From assembly GCA_003021905.1 (NCBI GenBank), contig PXPI01000066.1:1-47990 (forward strand): a stretch of DNA of 47,990 bases, read 5' to 3'. This DNA comes from Cyanobacteria bacterium SW_9_44_58 (GTDB taxonomy: Bacteria > Cyanobacteriota > Cyanobacteriia > Cyanobacteriales > Rubidibacteraceae). Positions 19,420-29,636 of the stretch are shown here, piece by piece (within the stretch, counting starts at the first letter, position 1; the number at the start of each line of letters is the position of its first letter). A model generated the notes under the pieces. The model did not search any database. It saw only the letters and a program-made list of their open reading frames with translations, and had not been told where the DNA came from. The position numbers and the translations under genes were made by a program.

Positions 19420-21039
19420 TCACTCTTCCATTAACTGTAAAACCCCGAGTCCTAATTCTTCTGTAGAGAGAGCCTTTGCCTCAAATAAGGCCATCATATC
19501 GGGAAGTTTAGGCTGTCCCCGAGAAGCCCCTTTTAAGCCTCTGGCAATAATTAATCCGCAATACCCTTGGGTTTGTTGACAGCGTTTTTCCCACTGCTGA
19601 CGGGCATTGATATGCGTGGGATCGCTTTCTGCAAACTCGCCAAATAAATACAGTTCTCCATTACCAGTTTGCATAATCCCGAGATCATAAACCGCCTCGC
19701 TGGCAGGGTCTTCTCCGGCATTAAACCCAATTCCGTGGAGTCCCCCGGAATCCTGAATTTGGTCGATTATTTCTTGGGCTTTGGGGCGAGAGGTTTGGAT
19801 CAACACCACCGGCATGCCTTCTCCTTGTTCGGCAATGCCCAATGACTGATAAACCTGCTTTTGATTATTTCGCATTTGCGCGATAACATCCCAAGGCAAC
19901 ATCCCTAAGGTGAGAAACGAGTCTTTGGGAACTAAGTTTTCTCTAATGGGAGATGAAAATTCTGCTTCCTCTAAGTCTGCCAGTTCTTCTGCTTCATCCT
20001 CATCAAGCAAACCGATTAATTCTTCTTCTAATTCGGGGGTAGTGGCAACCGTAACTGTTGTTGGGGTCGTTTCTTTGGCAGATTCAGGCAGTGGGATTTG
20101 ATAGCGTTTTTCTAGTTTTTGATCAAAATTTCTCGCGAGTTGGGAGTAATTCTCCTGGATAAATTGTTGCAAGGCTTTCAGGGCGACATAGACCACAGCG
20201 GCTTCTTCTTCCCCGAGAAAACCACGCAATCCTTCATAAGGGTTAATACTTCCAAATTTGGGATCGACTTCCGTTGCACTGAAATTGTCCACTTCTTCCG
20301 GTTCTTCCACTTCTTCCGGGAGTTCGTAGTTGAGAAACCAACAATCTTGTTGCAAAAATGCATTTTCCAATTCCGCCATGGACTCCCCTTGAACCATTTG
20401 TAAACGGAAGGTTTTGAGAGAGTCAAAGGAGCGATACAATAAAACCCCATATTCTGCCCCCAACATTCCCATTACCGATATGTAAACGGGTTCCATTTCC
20501 CAATCATGAAATTCAAGGGCGATGATTTCACTGTCGTCTAGAATATCCCAGGGTGGGGTTTCCCAGATTTCTTGAGCCAGATTTAACAGGGCTTGCTGAT
20601 AGGGGGCCGGCAACGGCAAGGGACGTTCTTCCCTGGTTTCGGCTAAACTCTGAAATAGGGCATCAATCAAAGGAAGTTCCGGGACATAATCAATGGCAAT
20701 GTTTAATTCTTGCAGCACTCCCCGCAAGAAAAATTGGATCTCGCGATCGCGCACAACAATGCGTTGCGGACGACAAGGTTTCCCATACCCTTGTGGCGTT
20801 TCCATCGCCCGCAATAAGGCCCGAACGACTGTTTCTATGCCCGCTTGGGGCGACACCATCTCCATGGCGCGAACCGTGCCCTCGGAACCATCCACCCAAA
20901 TGATACAATGGTGATGCTCACTTTGCGCCTTTTCTGCTAAATTGGCATCTTCGAAATTTTTACGGTCTCCTTCCCAAACTGTATTGTGTTGCGGGAGTTT
21001 TAGTAAACGGCGGATTGTTGTGGAATGAAGAGTAGCCAT
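19420..21039 (-). CDS. Cyanobacterial DUF6930-like protein of unknown function
   Basis: A 539-residue soluble protein. The N-terminal part (about 1-215) contains WVDGSEGTVRAMEMV and resembles the cyanobacterial DUF6930 domain as I remember it. A long acidic low-complexity stretch (Glu/Asp-rich, about 240-390) joins it to a C-terminal domain with LTLGMLPWDVIAQM and RPKAQEIIDQIQ. No catalytic motif or membrane segment is visible. The ATG start is standard. It is convergent with the sulfurtransferase and precedes no obvious partner. The function is unknown; conservation within cyanobacteria is inferred from memory only. Confidence 0.7.
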   Translation of the reverse strand: MATLHSTTIRRLLKLPQHNTVWEGDRKNFEDANLAEKAQSEHHHCIIWVDGSEGTVRAMEMVSPQAGIETVVRALLRAMETPQGYGKPCRPQRIVVRDREIQFFLRGVLQELNIAIDYVPELPLIDALFQSLAETREERPLPLPAPYQQALLNLAQEIWETPPWDILDDSEIIALEFHDWEMEPVYISVMGMLGAEYGVLLYRSFDSLKTFRLQMVQGESMAELENAFLQQDCWFLNYELPEEVEEPEEVDNFSATEVDPKFGSINPYEGLRGFLGEEEAAVVYVALKALQQFIQENYSQLARNFDQKLEKRYQIPLPESAKETTPTTVTVATTPELEEELIGLLDEDEAEELADLEEAEFSSPIRENLVPKDSFLTLGMLPWDVIAQMRNNQKQVYQSLGIAEQGEGMPVVLIQTSRPKAQEIIDQIQDSGGLHGIGFNAGEDPASEAVYDLGIMQTGNGELYLFGEFAESDPTHINARQQWEKRCQQTQGYCGLIIARGLKGASRGQPKLPDMMALFEAKALSTEELGLGVLQLMEE

Positions 21040-21089
21040 AAAAGCGCGGAGAGGGTTACTGGACTTATTTTAGCACTGGGAGGATCGGG

Positions 21090-21572
21090 TTAATCATTGC
21101 CTTGCAACAGCACAACCGCATAACTACAGATTGCTTCTTCCCGTCCTACAGCATCCATTTTTTCATTGGTCGTTGCTTTAATGCTAACTTGGTCTAGATT
21201 GATCTCTAAAGTCTGAGAAACGCGATCGCGCATCGCTTTCAAATGCGGTCCCAGTTTTGGTTTTTCTGCAACCACCACAGCATCAATATTGCTAATTAAC
21301 CATCCCTGAGTTGTTATTAAACCTTTGACTTCCTGAAGCAGCGTGATGCTATCAGCATTCGCCCATTTGGCATCCGAGGGGGGAAAATAATAACCGATAT
21401 CTCCCAAACTCAAGGCCCCCAACATGGCATCGATAATCGCATGAATGAGCACATCAGCATCGCTATGTCCTACTAAGCCTAAGTGATGGGGAATGTTGAC
21501 CCCGCCGATAATCAACGGGCGGCCTTGTCCTAAACGATGAATATCATAACCATTGCCAACACGTAGTTTCAT
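21090..21572 (-). CDS. ispF: 2-C-methyl-D-erythritol 2,4-cyclodiphosphate synthase
   Basis: Enzyme of the MEP isoprenoid pathway, converting CDP-methylerythritol phosphate to the cyclic diphosphate. The 160-residue protein starts with [15 protein letters not shown]. Zinc ligands Asp10, His12 and His44 (in [20 protein letters not shown]) are in place. The start is the ATG at 21572, with AGGAG eight bases upstream; the open frame extends further but without family similarity. It is also consistent with the usual 155-165-residue family length. Confidence 0.95.
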   Translation of the reverse strand: MKLRVGNGYDIHRLGQGRPLIIGGVNIPHHLGLVGHSDADVLIHAIIDAMLGALSLGDIGYYFPPSDAKWANADSITLLQEVKGLITTQGWLISNIDAVVVAEKPKLGPHLKAMRDRVSQTLEINLDQVSIKATTNEKMDAVGREEAICSYAVVLLQGND

Positions 21573-21691
21573 CAAACTTATCTCCTGGTAATGCCTGCTT
21601 CTATTCTCCCTCTTGTTTCCCTCAGAAAAAATTTTTCCCTCAACATTTGACAAACTCTAAAATCATCGTTACTGTAGTATTTGCGTTGTTA

Positions 21692-21765
21692 GGGACTGTA
21701 GTTCAACCGGTTAGAGCACTGCCCTGTCACGGCAGAAGTTGCGGGTTCGAATCCCGTCAGTCCCG
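21692..21765 (+). tRNA. tRNA-Asp (GTC)
   Basis: A 74-nt cloverleaf: acceptor GGGACTG pairs with CAGTCCC, with discriminator G. The D-arm contains TTCAACCGGTTAGAG, the anticodon stem CTGCC/GGCAG holds the GTC anticodon at 21726-21728, and the T-arm has GGGTTCGAATCCC. CCA is not encoded. The flanking sequence shows no integrase gene or attachment repeat. Confidence 0.97.
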
Positions 21766-21851
21766 TTTTCTAAAAAATCGATGGAAGCGGTTGGTTCCTT
21801 AACTTCTTGGTAGAGGTAAGGAATTTTTTTAATATTGATCCCGCAGACAAC

Positions 21852-23489
21852 CTACTTTAAACGACCGGATCGCCAAATACTCAACAATAACCAAAACCCA
21901 ATAAAACTGGCTGCGGCAAACAAGATATTGCTAACAAAAGACAATTGAGGGGTTTGGGCGTTGGAAGAAATAATCGCCGCCCCGATAATTAAAGAAGCAA
22001 CAATAATACTAAAAGACAATCGATTAGCTGAGTCATCTAAACTTCTTCGCAACGGATCTAATTGTGGAATACTTAAATTCCAACGAATGGTTTCGGAAGT
22101 AACTCGGTCTAGCAATAATTCCAGTTGACGCGGCGTTTGTAAAGATAAACTTTTCATATCCAAAGTTGTTCTTAGCAAGGTCGGAATCGGATTATTTCCT
22201 AAAATTTGATTTCGGAATAAATCCGTCATTAAGGGTTTAACTTCATCGAGTAAATTGACCTGCGGATTAAATCCCCTTGCTACCCCTTCTAAATTGGCTA
22301 AACTTTTTGCATAAAGCCCCATATTGCTAGGAAGTTTCACATTGTTTTTACGAGAAACTTCTAAAATTTCATAAAATACTTCACTAAAATTGATTTGAGA
22401 AATGCTGAGATTGTAATACTTCCGTAGCATCTTGTCATAATCATTTTCCAGATTGATTAAATTAACATTTTTTGAACTTTCCGATAAGTCTAACGTTAAT
22501 TGACTGCAACGCTGGGCATCAATATCCACAATTGCCAACAACATTTCTGTTAGAATTTGCTGAGTGCGAGGATCAAGCCGCCCAATCATGCCGCAATCAA
22601 TTAATGCGACTCGTCCATCCTTGAGGTAAAAAATATTGCCCGGATGGGGATCAGCATGAAAGAAACCATCAAGATAAATTTGTTGGAAAAATACCCGAAA
22701 CAGAAGCGTTGTAATTTCCTGACGGCGTTTGTTTTCATCATTTTTTGGAAGTTCTGCCGATAAAATGGGCATGCCTTCCAACCATTCCATGACTAATAAT
22801 TTTTCTGTGGTAACATCCCAATGAATGGCAGGAACGACGACTTGTTTGGGATCAAACCAATTACTCTCTTCGAGATTCCGACGCAGTTGATCCGTGTAAC
22901 TTGCTTCTTTGGTAAAATCTAATTCGGCACGGAGCGCGTTGGTAAACTCTTCTGCCAAAGCAACCACATCGTAGTCTTCTCCAAAGTCTGTGCGAGAGAC
23001 TAATTCTGCTATCCCTTTGATGAGGGAAATATCCTGTTCCACAACCGTGTCAATGCCAGGACGTTGCACTTTCACGGCAACTTCTTTCCCATTGGCTAAG
23101 GTTGCCCGATGGGTTTGCGCAATGGATCCCGCAGCTACCGGTTGCTGATTAAATTCTGAGAATACTTCTTCCACTGGGGCATTGAGTTGTTCCCGCAATA
23201 CTGTTTCAATATTGGTCCAAGAAACCGGCGGCACATTGGCTTGGAGAGCGGTGAGGGCTTCGATATAATCAGGCGGGATAATATCGGGGCGAGTACTCAG
23301 CAGTTGTCCAAATTTGACATAAACTGGCCCCAAATCAACTAAGATATTGCGGAGAACGGTGGGTGTTGGCAACTCCGGCGATTCTGCTTTTCCAACGGTT
23401 AGGAGACGGCGCATATAGTCCCAACCGTTGCGGAAAACGACTTCGAGAATTTCTCGTTGACGACTTGTGTTTTGGGTAAGGAAGACCAC
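21852..23489 (-). CDS. ABC1/UbiB family atypical protein kinase
   Basis: Membrane-associated ABC1 (AarF/UbiB/ADCK) kinase-like protein of 545 residues, a family linked to prenylquinone metabolism and stress in plastids and cyanobacteria. Visible family marks are VKFGQLLSTRPDIIP, the Ala-rich loop replacement KVQRPGID, the catalytic HADPHPGN and the metal-binding DCGMIGRLD. Two hydrophobic helices close the C-terminus. The start is a GTG at 23489 behind GAGAGA. It lies 41 bp downstream of manC on the same strand, probably co-transcribed, although the link in function is not obvious. Confidence 0.9.
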   Translation of the reverse strand: MVFLTQNTSRQREILEVVFRNGWDYMRRLLTVGKAESPELPTPTVLRNILVDLGPVYVKFGQLLSTRPDIIPPDYIEALTALQANVPPVSWTNIETVLREQLNAPVEEVFSEFNQQPVAAGSIAQTHRATLANGKEVAVKVQRPGIDTVVEQDISLIKGIAELVSRTDFGEDYDVVALAEEFTNALRAELDFTKEASYTDQLRRNLEESNWFDPKQVVVPAIHWDVTTEKLLVMEWLEGMPILSAELPKNDENKRRQEITTLLFRVFFQQIYLDGFFHADPHPGNIFYLKDGRVALIDCGMIGRLDPRTQQILTEMLLAIVDIDAQRCSQLTLDLSESSKNVNLINLENDYDKMLRKYYNLSISQINFSEVFYEILEVSRKNNVKLPSNMGLYAKSLANLEGVARGFNPQVNLLDEVKPLMTDLFRNQILGNNPIPTLLRTTLDMKSLSLQTPRQLELLLDRVTSETIRWNLSIPQLDPLRRSLDDSANRLSFSIIVASLIIGAAIISSNAQTPQLSFVSNILFAAASFIGFWLLLSIWRSGRLK

Positions 23490-23530
23490 AGTTTATCTCT
23501 CGTGCAATGTTAAATAATGTTACTTCCCTC

Positions 23531-24592
23531 TTATAACAGTTTGTCAAAGCGATTGTCTGTTTGCAATTGCTTTAGGAGTTCTTTAATATCTTGGGTGCGA
23601 TCTTTTTTGGCAACAAAGGTCACCTCGCGATCGCGCACAATCACCAAATCTTCGACGCCGAGAGTAACGACTACCTCTTGTGAATCAGAACTATAGATAA
23701 TGCTGCCTTGGGTATCCAAGCCCATATGGGTTCCCATTGCCACATTGCCTTGATCCCCGTTGAACAAACGTTCCAGTGCCTTCCAATCCCCCAAATCATC
23801 CCAACCAAAATCGCAAGGAATGACATAACTCAATTGGGTGTTTTCCATCAAAGCATAGTCAATACTGTTTTTAGGAAGATCGGGGTAAGCCGCTTTGCCT
23901 TTTTCCTGTAGGGGGGTTAAGATATCCGGTGCATATTGTTGCAACTCTTGGAGAACCACCCCGGCGCGAAAAATAAACATCCCGCTATTCCAGCTAAAGC
24001 GTTTGCTATCCAGAAAAGACTTTGCTGTCTCATAATCGGGCTTTTCGGTAAAGCGAGCAACGCCATAGGCAGTCAAATCTTGATAGGTTCCCGCGAGGTC
24101 TCCTTGTTCAATGTAACCGTAGCCTGTAGCGGGATAGGTGGGGTTAACCCCAAGAGTAACAATGGCTGATTGGCGTTTTGCCAGTTCTTCTGCAGCCGCG
24201 ATCGTTTTGACAAAGGTTAGGGTATTCCCGATCCAATGATCCGCAGGAAAAAAAGCAATCACCGCATCTTCTCCATAACGCTTTGCAATTTCAAGGGTTG
24301 CCCATGCCACTGCCGGTGCTGTATCTTTGCCTTCGGGTTCCACCAAACAATTTTCTGCCGGTAATTGAGGAAGTTGTTCTTTAACCCTTGAGGCTAACAG
24401 TTGGGAGGTAATTACCCAGAGTTTGTCCCATCCAGAAGCCAAATGCAAGACGCGGTTCGCTGTCGCTTGCAGAAGCGTATTGCCGCTGCCGTCTAGGGAT
24501 AAAAATTGTTTGGGGCGTTCACGGCGGCTAACTGGCCAAAAGCGTTCTCCTTTGCCGCCAGCAAGAATAACAGGGATGATTGAAACACTCAT
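23531..24592 (-). CDS. manC: Mannose-1-phosphate guanylyltransferase
   Basis: Makes GDP-mannose from mannose-1-phosphate and GTP for polysaccharide and glycan synthesis. The N-terminal signature AGGKGERFWPVSRRERPKQF (pyrophosphorylase loop) is clear, with FTEKPDYETA, WNSGMFIF and DLGDWKALERL further on. At 353 residues it has the short form without the isomerase domain. The ATG at 24592 is the first in frame. With wecB and two GT2 enzymes in the window, a need for surface-glycan precursors is plausible. Confidence 0.93.
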   Translation of the reverse strand: MSVSIIPVILAGGKGERFWPVSRRERPKQFLSLDGSGNTLLQATANRVLHLASGWDKLWVITSQLLASRVKEQLPQLPAENCLVEPEGKDTAPAVAWATLEIAKRYGEDAVIAFFPADHWIGNTLTFVKTIAAAEELAKRQSAIVTLGVNPTYPATGYGYIEQGDLAGTYQDLTAYGVARFTEKPDYETAKSFLDSKRFSWNSGMFIFRAGVVLQELQQYAPDILTPLQEKGKAAYPDLPKNSIDYALMENTQLSYVIPCDFGWDDLGDWKALERLFNGDQGNVAMGTHMGLDTQGSIIYSSDSQEVVVTLGVEDLVIVRDREVTFVAKKDRTQDIKELLKQLQTDNRFDKLL

Positions 24593-24729
24593 AGGTTGAT
24601 GATAGTTATGCGTTGAGTCTTCATTGATTTTAAGAGATAATAGTTTATTAAAAACAGGGAACTTATAAAATCTCTGAACAATCGGATTAATCTTTTATTT
24701 TTGGTATTCATTTCAATCGGGAAAAATAA

Positions 24730-25242
24730 ATGATGGTAAAACAAATGATCAAACGAATTTTATATTTAGTCATTGCATTATTATTAGCAGGAATTTGGGT
24801 CTTATTAGATGCGAAACCGGCAGTTGCACAAGATAAAAATGTTAACTATACTCATACCGTTGTTTCTGAAAGGGACTTTTCCAATGAAGATTTAGAGGGG
24901 GCGGTTTTTGCAGCGGCGCAAATGCGTCGCACCAATTTTAGCGGCTCTAATTTAGAAAATGCCATGTTTACCAAAGGCGATTTAACCAATGCAGATTTAT
25001 CTGATACAAATTTAAGCGGCGCATTAATGGATCGCGTAGTTTTAGATGGGGCCGATTTAAGCAATGCGGTCTTAATCGGAACAGTCATGACGCGGAGTAG
25101 CTTTGAAGGAGCTAATATTACCGGGGCTGATTTTAGTGAGGCGATTCTCAATCGTTATCAAAATAAATTGCTATGTGAGCGAGCAGAAGGCGTTAACCCC
25201 ATCACCGGTGTTGCCACCCGGGATAGTTTAGGATGTCGCTAA
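24730..25242 (+). CDS. Secreted pentapeptide-repeat protein
   Basis: A 170-residue protein with an N-terminal signal or anchor helix (about 8-32, ending in AVAQD). It is followed by pentapeptide repeats of the A(D/N)LXX type from about residue 50 to 140, such as [17 protein letters not shown] and [12 protein letters not shown]. These fold as a right-handed quadrilateral beta-helix. Cys near the end (LLCERAEGV and LGCR) may form a disulfide. This architecture is common among cyanobacterial lumen and periplasm proteins of unknown role. The ATG at 24730 is followed by a second ATG, and either could be used. Confidence 0.85.
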   Translation: MMVKQMIKRILYLVIALLLAGIWVLLDAKPAVAQDKNVNYTHTVVSERDFSNEDLEGAVFAAAQMRRTNFSGSNLENAMFTKGDLTNADLSDTNLSGALMDRVVLDGADLSNAVLIGTVMTRSSFEGANITGADFSEAILNRYQNKLLCERAEGVNPITGVATRDSLGCR

Positions 25243-25432
25243 ACTCAAAACATTAAACATTGCCCGAAGACATCCTCTCTAAGCCGCCAGCAATAAGGAA
25301 AACTCGCCTTAGCCTCAACACCGCTTCTCATAACAATTGGTAAGAAGTTATAAGATTTCTGAGTTTTTAGCCCCATAGTCACGTACGATGAAGGATAAAC
25401 TTTTGAAAAAAATTAGTTAAGGAGGTTCAACG

Positions 25433-26197
25433 GTGTCATTACCTTTGTTGAACTATGTTCCTTCTAGCCAAAATACGCGCGTAGAAGGATATGAAGTCCC
25501 TAGTGAAGAACAAATTAAACCGACTCCCGGCATGATGACTTCTGAAGAAGATGTGGAAGCTGTCATCTGGGCGGCCTATCGGCAGATTTTTAGTGAACAC
25601 CAAATGCTGGCCAGTAACCGGCAAAGTTTACTGGAATCTCAATTGCGTTACGGCCAAATTAGTGTTAGAGACTTTATTCGCGGGTTGCTTACGTCGGATT
25701 CCTTCCGTCGCATGAACTACGAACCCAATAGTAACTACCGCTTTGTGGAACTATGCGTCCAACGCGCCCTTGGACGGGATATTTACAACGAGCAAGAAAA
25801 AATTGCTTGGTCCATTGTGGTTGCCACCAAAGGGATTAACGGATTTATTGAGGATTTGCTCAATAGTGAAGAATATCTCAACAACTTTGGTGAAGAGACG
25901 GTTCCCTACCAGCGCCGTCGGGTCTTGCCGCAAAAAGACGCCGGAGAAACGCCTTTCAATCTCAAAACACCTCGTTATGGTCCTTACTACCGTCGGCAAT
26001 TGGGCTTCCCCCAACTTGTTTGGCAAAACCAAGTGCGTCGGTTTACTGCTCAAGAAAAACAGCCCAAAGCAGGGGATCCCAGCTTGTACTTAAATGTTGC
26101 TCGCAGCTTGAGTAGCGCAAAAGGGAATTCCTTACCAAAAGTCTCGGCCTTAAATATTGACTACGACAAAAAAGTCCCTTATCGTCAGTTCAGTTAA
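25433..26197 (+). CDS. cpcG: Phycobilisome rod-core linker CpcG
   Basis: Linker that joins phycocyanin rods to the allophycocyanin core. The N-terminus [20 protein letters not shown] is characteristic of CpcG. One PBS-linker domain spans about residues 38-165 ([20 protein letters not shown] to [13 protein letters not shown]). The C-terminal tail is basic, without a membrane helix, so it is the core-attaching CpcG1 form and not CpcL/CpcG2. The start is a GTG at 25433 with GGAGG seven bases upstream. It stands alone, with the phycocyanin operon not in the window. Confidence 0.95.
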   Translation: MSLPLLNYVPSSQNTRVEGYEVPSEEQIKPTPGMMTSEEDVEAVIWAAYRQIFSEHQMLASNRQSLLESQLRYGQISVRDFIRGLLTSDSFRRMNYEPNSNYRFVELCVQRALGRDIYNEQEKIAWSIVVATKGINGFIEDLLNSEEYLNNFGEETVPYQRRRVLPQKDAGETPFNLKTPRYGPYYRRQLGFPQLVWQNQVRRFTAQEKQPKAGDPSLYLNVARSLSSAKGNSLPKVSALNIDYDKKVPYRQFS

Positions 26198-26386
26198 ACC
26201 GAACAACAACATTAATCTCATCTTATTCTTAAGGATGGAAGGTTAAGGAAAGGGTCGCCAATTAGCAGGGTGATTTGCTAGTGAGGCAGGTTACTTTGTT
26301 AATGGGTGGCTCTTTTTGCTCTTTCCGCAATCAATGGAGATAATAGGAGGGTGACTGTTTTAAAATTTAGAGAAAAAACGCGCATT

Positions 26387-27781
26387 ATGGTCTTAACAGA
26401 AACAACGCAACAGCCGGCAGGAAGCGACTTTCTGAGAGAAATTAAGGATTCTCCCAATCAATCGCTGCTGCCTTTAACGGCAACGGTTAATGCCCAAGAT
26501 CACCTAGAAATTGGCGGTTGCGATGTTACCGAACTGGTGCAAATATTTGGTTCTCCGCTCTACATTATGGATGAACACAGCATTCGCACCGGCTGTGCTC
26601 AATATCGAGATGGTTTAGCCAATAATTATTCCGGCCAATCGTTAGTCATTTACGCTTCAAAAGCTCTCAATTGTCTGGCAATTTGTGCCCTAGTTGCCGA
26701 TGAAGGCTTAGGAATTGACGTGGCTTCTGGCGGAGAACTTTATACCGCTTTGCAAGCTGGGGTAGATCCCAAAAAAATTTACTTTCATGGCAATAATAAA
26801 TCCCGAGCTGAACTGGAACAAGCGCTAGCGTGTCATTGTACCGTTGTTGCTGATAATTGGTTAGAACTAAAGACATTAGCCGAATTAGCTCCAGGAAAGT
26901 CGCCCCGGGTGATGTTGCGGATAACCCCTGGAATTGAATGTCACACCCATGAGTATATTCGCACCGGACACCTGGATAGTAAATTTGGGTTTGATCCCAA
27001 TCAAGTTGAGGAAGTCTTAAATTTGTTAAGGAATACCCCCTCCTTAGATTTTGTGGGAGTCCATGCTCACATTGGGTCTCAGATTTTTGAACGGGAACCC
27101 CATCAAGATTTAGCCGGGGTATTGGTCAATTGGCTAAAGCGAGCGTCTGAGTTAGGGTTGCCGCCACAAGAATTAAATGTGGGGGGAGGTTTAGGCATTC
27201 GCTACACCGAAGCTGATGATCCCCCTAGTATTGGTGAATGGACAGCAACTGTTGCCCAGGCTGTGGAACAAGCATGTCAACAAGCGCAGATTAATTTACC
27301 CAAGTTGATTTGCGAACCAGGCCGCTCCTTGGTAGGAACAACCGGTGTCACGGCTTATACGGTAGGTTCTTGCAAGGAAGTCCCGGAAACGAGAACTTAT
27401 ATTGCTGTCGATGGCGGCATGTCTGATAATGCTCGTCCCATTACTTATGAATCGGTTTATCGATCGCTGATAGCCAATAAAATGTCTCAGGCGGGCACGG
27501 AAACGGTTTCTGTTGCCGGGAAACATTGTGAGTCTGGCGATATTTTGATCAAAGAAGCATTGCTGCCGCCTGCTGAACCGGAAGATACCTTATTAGTGAT
27601 GACCACTGGCGGTTACGGCTATAGTATGGCATCGAATTACAATCGCTTGCTGCGACCGGCCATGGTCTTGGTACATGAGGGAATTGCCGATGTGATTATT
27701 CAGCGTAAAACCTACCAAGATCTTATTAATCATGATCGATTACCGGAAAGACTGAGTTCAAATCCTTCCACAACCCTTTAA
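26387..27781 (+). CDS. lysA: Diaminopimelate decarboxylase
   Basis: PLP enzyme for the last step of lysine synthesis. A fold-III PLP domain carries VIYASKALNCLAI (Schiff-base lysine), and HAHIGSQIFE and CEPGRSLVG complete the active site; the C-terminal domain has CESGDIL with TTGGYGY. I choose the ATG at 26387 (464 residues). Alternatives are a GTG at 26351 directly abutting AGGAGG, too close to serve, and an ATG at 26306. Downstream, cdaA follows after 54 bp and overlaps uppS, a gene order I recall as common in cyanobacteria. Confidence 0.95.
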   Translation: MVLTETTQQPAGSDFLREIKDSPNQSLLPLTATVNAQDHLEIGGCDVTELVQIFGSPLYIMDEHSIRTGCAQYRDGLANNYSGQSLVIYASKALNCLAICALVADEGLGIDVASGGELYTALQAGVDPKKIYFHGNNKSRAELEQALACHCTVVADNWLELKTLAELAPGKSPRVMLRITPGIECHTHEYIRTGHLDSKFGFDPNQVEEVLNLLRNTPSLDFVGVHAHIGSQIFEREPHQDLAGVLVNWLKRASELGLPPQELNVGGGLGIRYTEADDPPSIGEWTATVAQAVEQACQQAQINLPKLICEPGRSLVGTTGVTAYTVGSCKEVPETRTYIAVDGGMSDNARPITYESVYRSLIANKMSQAGTETVSVAGKHCESGDILIKEALLPPAEPEDTLLVMTTGGYGYSMASNYNRLLRPAMVLVHEGIADVIIQRKTYQDLINHDRLPERLSSNPSTTL

Positions 27782-27835
27782 AATTAAATCAGTCCTCGGC
27801 TTTAATATGAAGACCCTTGTTCGTTTGACACAATA

Positions 27836-28774
27836 ATGCCCTCCCAAGGCTTATCCCATTTTCTCCCCTGGCTTCCCAGTTGGTTCCCTGGGGTTTTAGA
27901 TGTTGCCCTAGTTATCCTGTTGCTTTACGTGGCAATCCGTTTGTTAGGAGACCCCCAAAGTCGTACCCGTTGGGTGGTTCAGGGGTTTATGATTCTGATT
28001 GTGCTCCTAATGGCGACCATGTATGTCAGCCAATTGCTTCAACTGCAATTATTGCAATTTGTGCTGGAAAAACTCTTGATTGGGTCTGCGGTTGGGATAA
28101 TTGTCATTCTCCAATCCGAATTTCGTCGCTTTTTGGAACAACTGGGACGGGGAAAACTGCGCCAATTATTTCCGTCTTCGGGCAATGGCAAACTGCAACC
28201 GGATAATGTTTTAGATAAAATTTTGGATGCAGTGCGAGAATTATCTCAAAAGCGCATTGGCGCCTTACTCCTGTTGGAAACCCATGAGCCCATCGATGCG
28301 GCAGAATTTAGAAGTCCCGGTGTCACTTTAAATGCTGAAATTTCCAGTGAGTTGATTCAAACCCTGTTTCAAACCACAACCGCATTGCATGATGGGGCGG
28401 TTTTACTGCGGGGATCGCGCATTGTTGCCGCTTCTGTGATATTGCCTTTAACGGAAAAAAGTTTGTCTCGGCAATTGGGAACCCGACATCGGGCAGCAAT
28501 CGGCATTACCGAGAGAGTTTCCGATTGTTTATGCATTGTCATCTCGGAAGAAACCGGTTCCATTTCTTTAGCGGAACAAGGAACCCTGCAACGCCCGTTG
28601 ACCAGAAGCCGCTTAAGAGAATTGTTAGAATTAAGGTTTTCACCTGCAGTAGAACGGGAAACAGTTGCCCAAGATTTTGGTCGTCTAACTCGGCAAATTG
28701 GTTCTCAAGGAAAAATTCTTTTTAAGCAAGGCGCCCGTTTGTTTTCATTGAAGTCTTCAAAACGTAAAAAATGA
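27836..28774 (+). CDS. cdaA: Diadenylate cyclase CdaA-type
   Basis: Makes the second messenger c-di-AMP from two ATP; in many bacteria it governs potassium and osmolyte uptake. The 312-residue protein has three membrane helices (about 20-36, 50-66 and 72-92) followed by a DAC (DisA_N) domain. The domain shows DGAVLL (Asp186-Gly187-Ala188) and RHR (217-219, in GTRHRAAIG). It overlaps uppS by four bases (ATGA) and follows lysA, so it is part of an operon. Given the osmolyte genes nearby, a role in salt response is reasonable, though unproven here. Confidence 0.93.
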   Translation: MPSQGLSHFLPWLPSWFPGVLDVALVILLLYVAIRLLGDPQSRTRWVVQGFMILIVLLMATMYVSQLLQLQLLQFVLEKLLIGSAVGIIVILQSEFRRFLEQLGRGKLRQLFPSSGNGKLQPDNVLDKILDAVRELSQKRIGALLLLETHEPIDAAEFRSPGVTLNAEISSELIQTLFQTTTALHDGAVLLRGSRIVAASVILPLTEKSLSRQLGTRHRAAIGITERVSDCLCIVISEETGSISLAEQGTLQRPLTRSRLRELLELRFSPAVERETVAQDFGRLTRQIGSQGKILFKQGARLFSLKSSKRKK

Positions 28775-29526
28775 TTGCTAAGCCCACTGGATTACAAAAG
28801 CTTCCCTCTGATTTAGATGAAAATCGTCTCCCGCAACAAATTGCTGTCATTATGGACGGCAATGGGCGCTGGGCGCAACAGCGAGGGTTTCCTCGGGTGA
28901 TGGGGCATCGCAAAGGGGTGGATACCCTCAAAGAATTGCTCCGTTGCTGTCGGGATTGGGGAATTCCGGGATTAACCGCTTATGCCTTTTCCACGGAAAA
29001 TTGGGGACGGCCCTCAGAAGAAGTTGACTTTTTATTGACCTTGTTTGAGCGGGTGTTGCGCCAACAATTGTCGGAAATGATGGCAGAGGAGGTGCGCATT
29101 CGCTTTGTGGGGAATTTAGAGGCGCTTCCCGAATCATTGCAAGCGGAAATTGCCTCGGCAATGGAACAAACAGCCAACAATCAGGGAATTGAGTTTACAG
29201 TGGCAAGCAATTATGGCGGTCGGCAAGAGATTATCGCCGCCTGTCGCGCGATCGCGCAACAAGTGCAGGAAGGCCGTCTAAGTCCCGACCAAGTGGATGA
29301 GGCGTTATTTAAGCAACATCTTTATACCGCTCATTTGCCGGATCCCGATTTATTGATTCGCACTAGCGGCGAAATGCGCATTAGCAATTTCTTGCTGTGG
29401 CAATTGGCTTATGCGGAAATTTATGTGACTGATACCCTTTGGCCTGATTTTGATCGCCATGCCTTTCATCAAGCATTATTAGCGTTTCAACAGCGCGATC
29501 GCCGATTTGGTAAAATCCGGAAGTAA
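28771..29526 (+). CDS. uppS: Isoprenyl transferase (undecaprenyl diphosphate synthase family)
   Basis: Cis-prenyltransferase that elongates farnesyl diphosphate with IPP to make the C55 carrier for peptidoglycan and surface glycans. It has [15 protein letters not shown] at the N-terminus, YAFSTENW in the middle and a C-terminal [20 protein letters not shown] region, all signature motifs. At 251 residues it has the normal size. It begins inside the cdaA stop (ATGA overlap), so translation is probably coupled. Some relatives make shorter or dehydrodolichyl-like products, so chain length is not certain. Confidence 0.95.
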   Translation: MIAKPTGLQKLPSDLDENRLPQQIAVIMDGNGRWAQQRGFPRVMGHRKGVDTLKELLRCCRDWGIPGLTAYAFSTENWGRPSEEVDFLLTLFERVLRQQLSEMMAEEVRIRFVGNLEALPESLQAEIASAMEQTANNQGIEFTVASNYGGRQEIIAACRAIAQQVQEGRLSPDQVDEALFKQHLYTAHLPDPDLLIRTSGEMRISNFLLWQLAYAEIYVTDTLWPDFDRHAFHQALLAFQQRDRRFGKIRK

Positions 29527-29636
29527 GTAAGGATCATCGGCAAATATTGATTTATGCGAAACTCCCCTGATCATGCTTTTTGCGCCCAAGGATTGACTCG
29601 ATCCTGTATTGAATCCAGTCTCATTGGGGGAGATCA

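Noticed and set aside
20553-20903. Open frame opposite the DUF6930-like gene
   Set aside because: Shadow of the real gene's codon pattern, without a start signal.
21692-21765. tRNA-Asp as an integration site
   Set aside because: No integrase gene, no flanking repeat of the tRNA 3' end and no change in gene content next to it.
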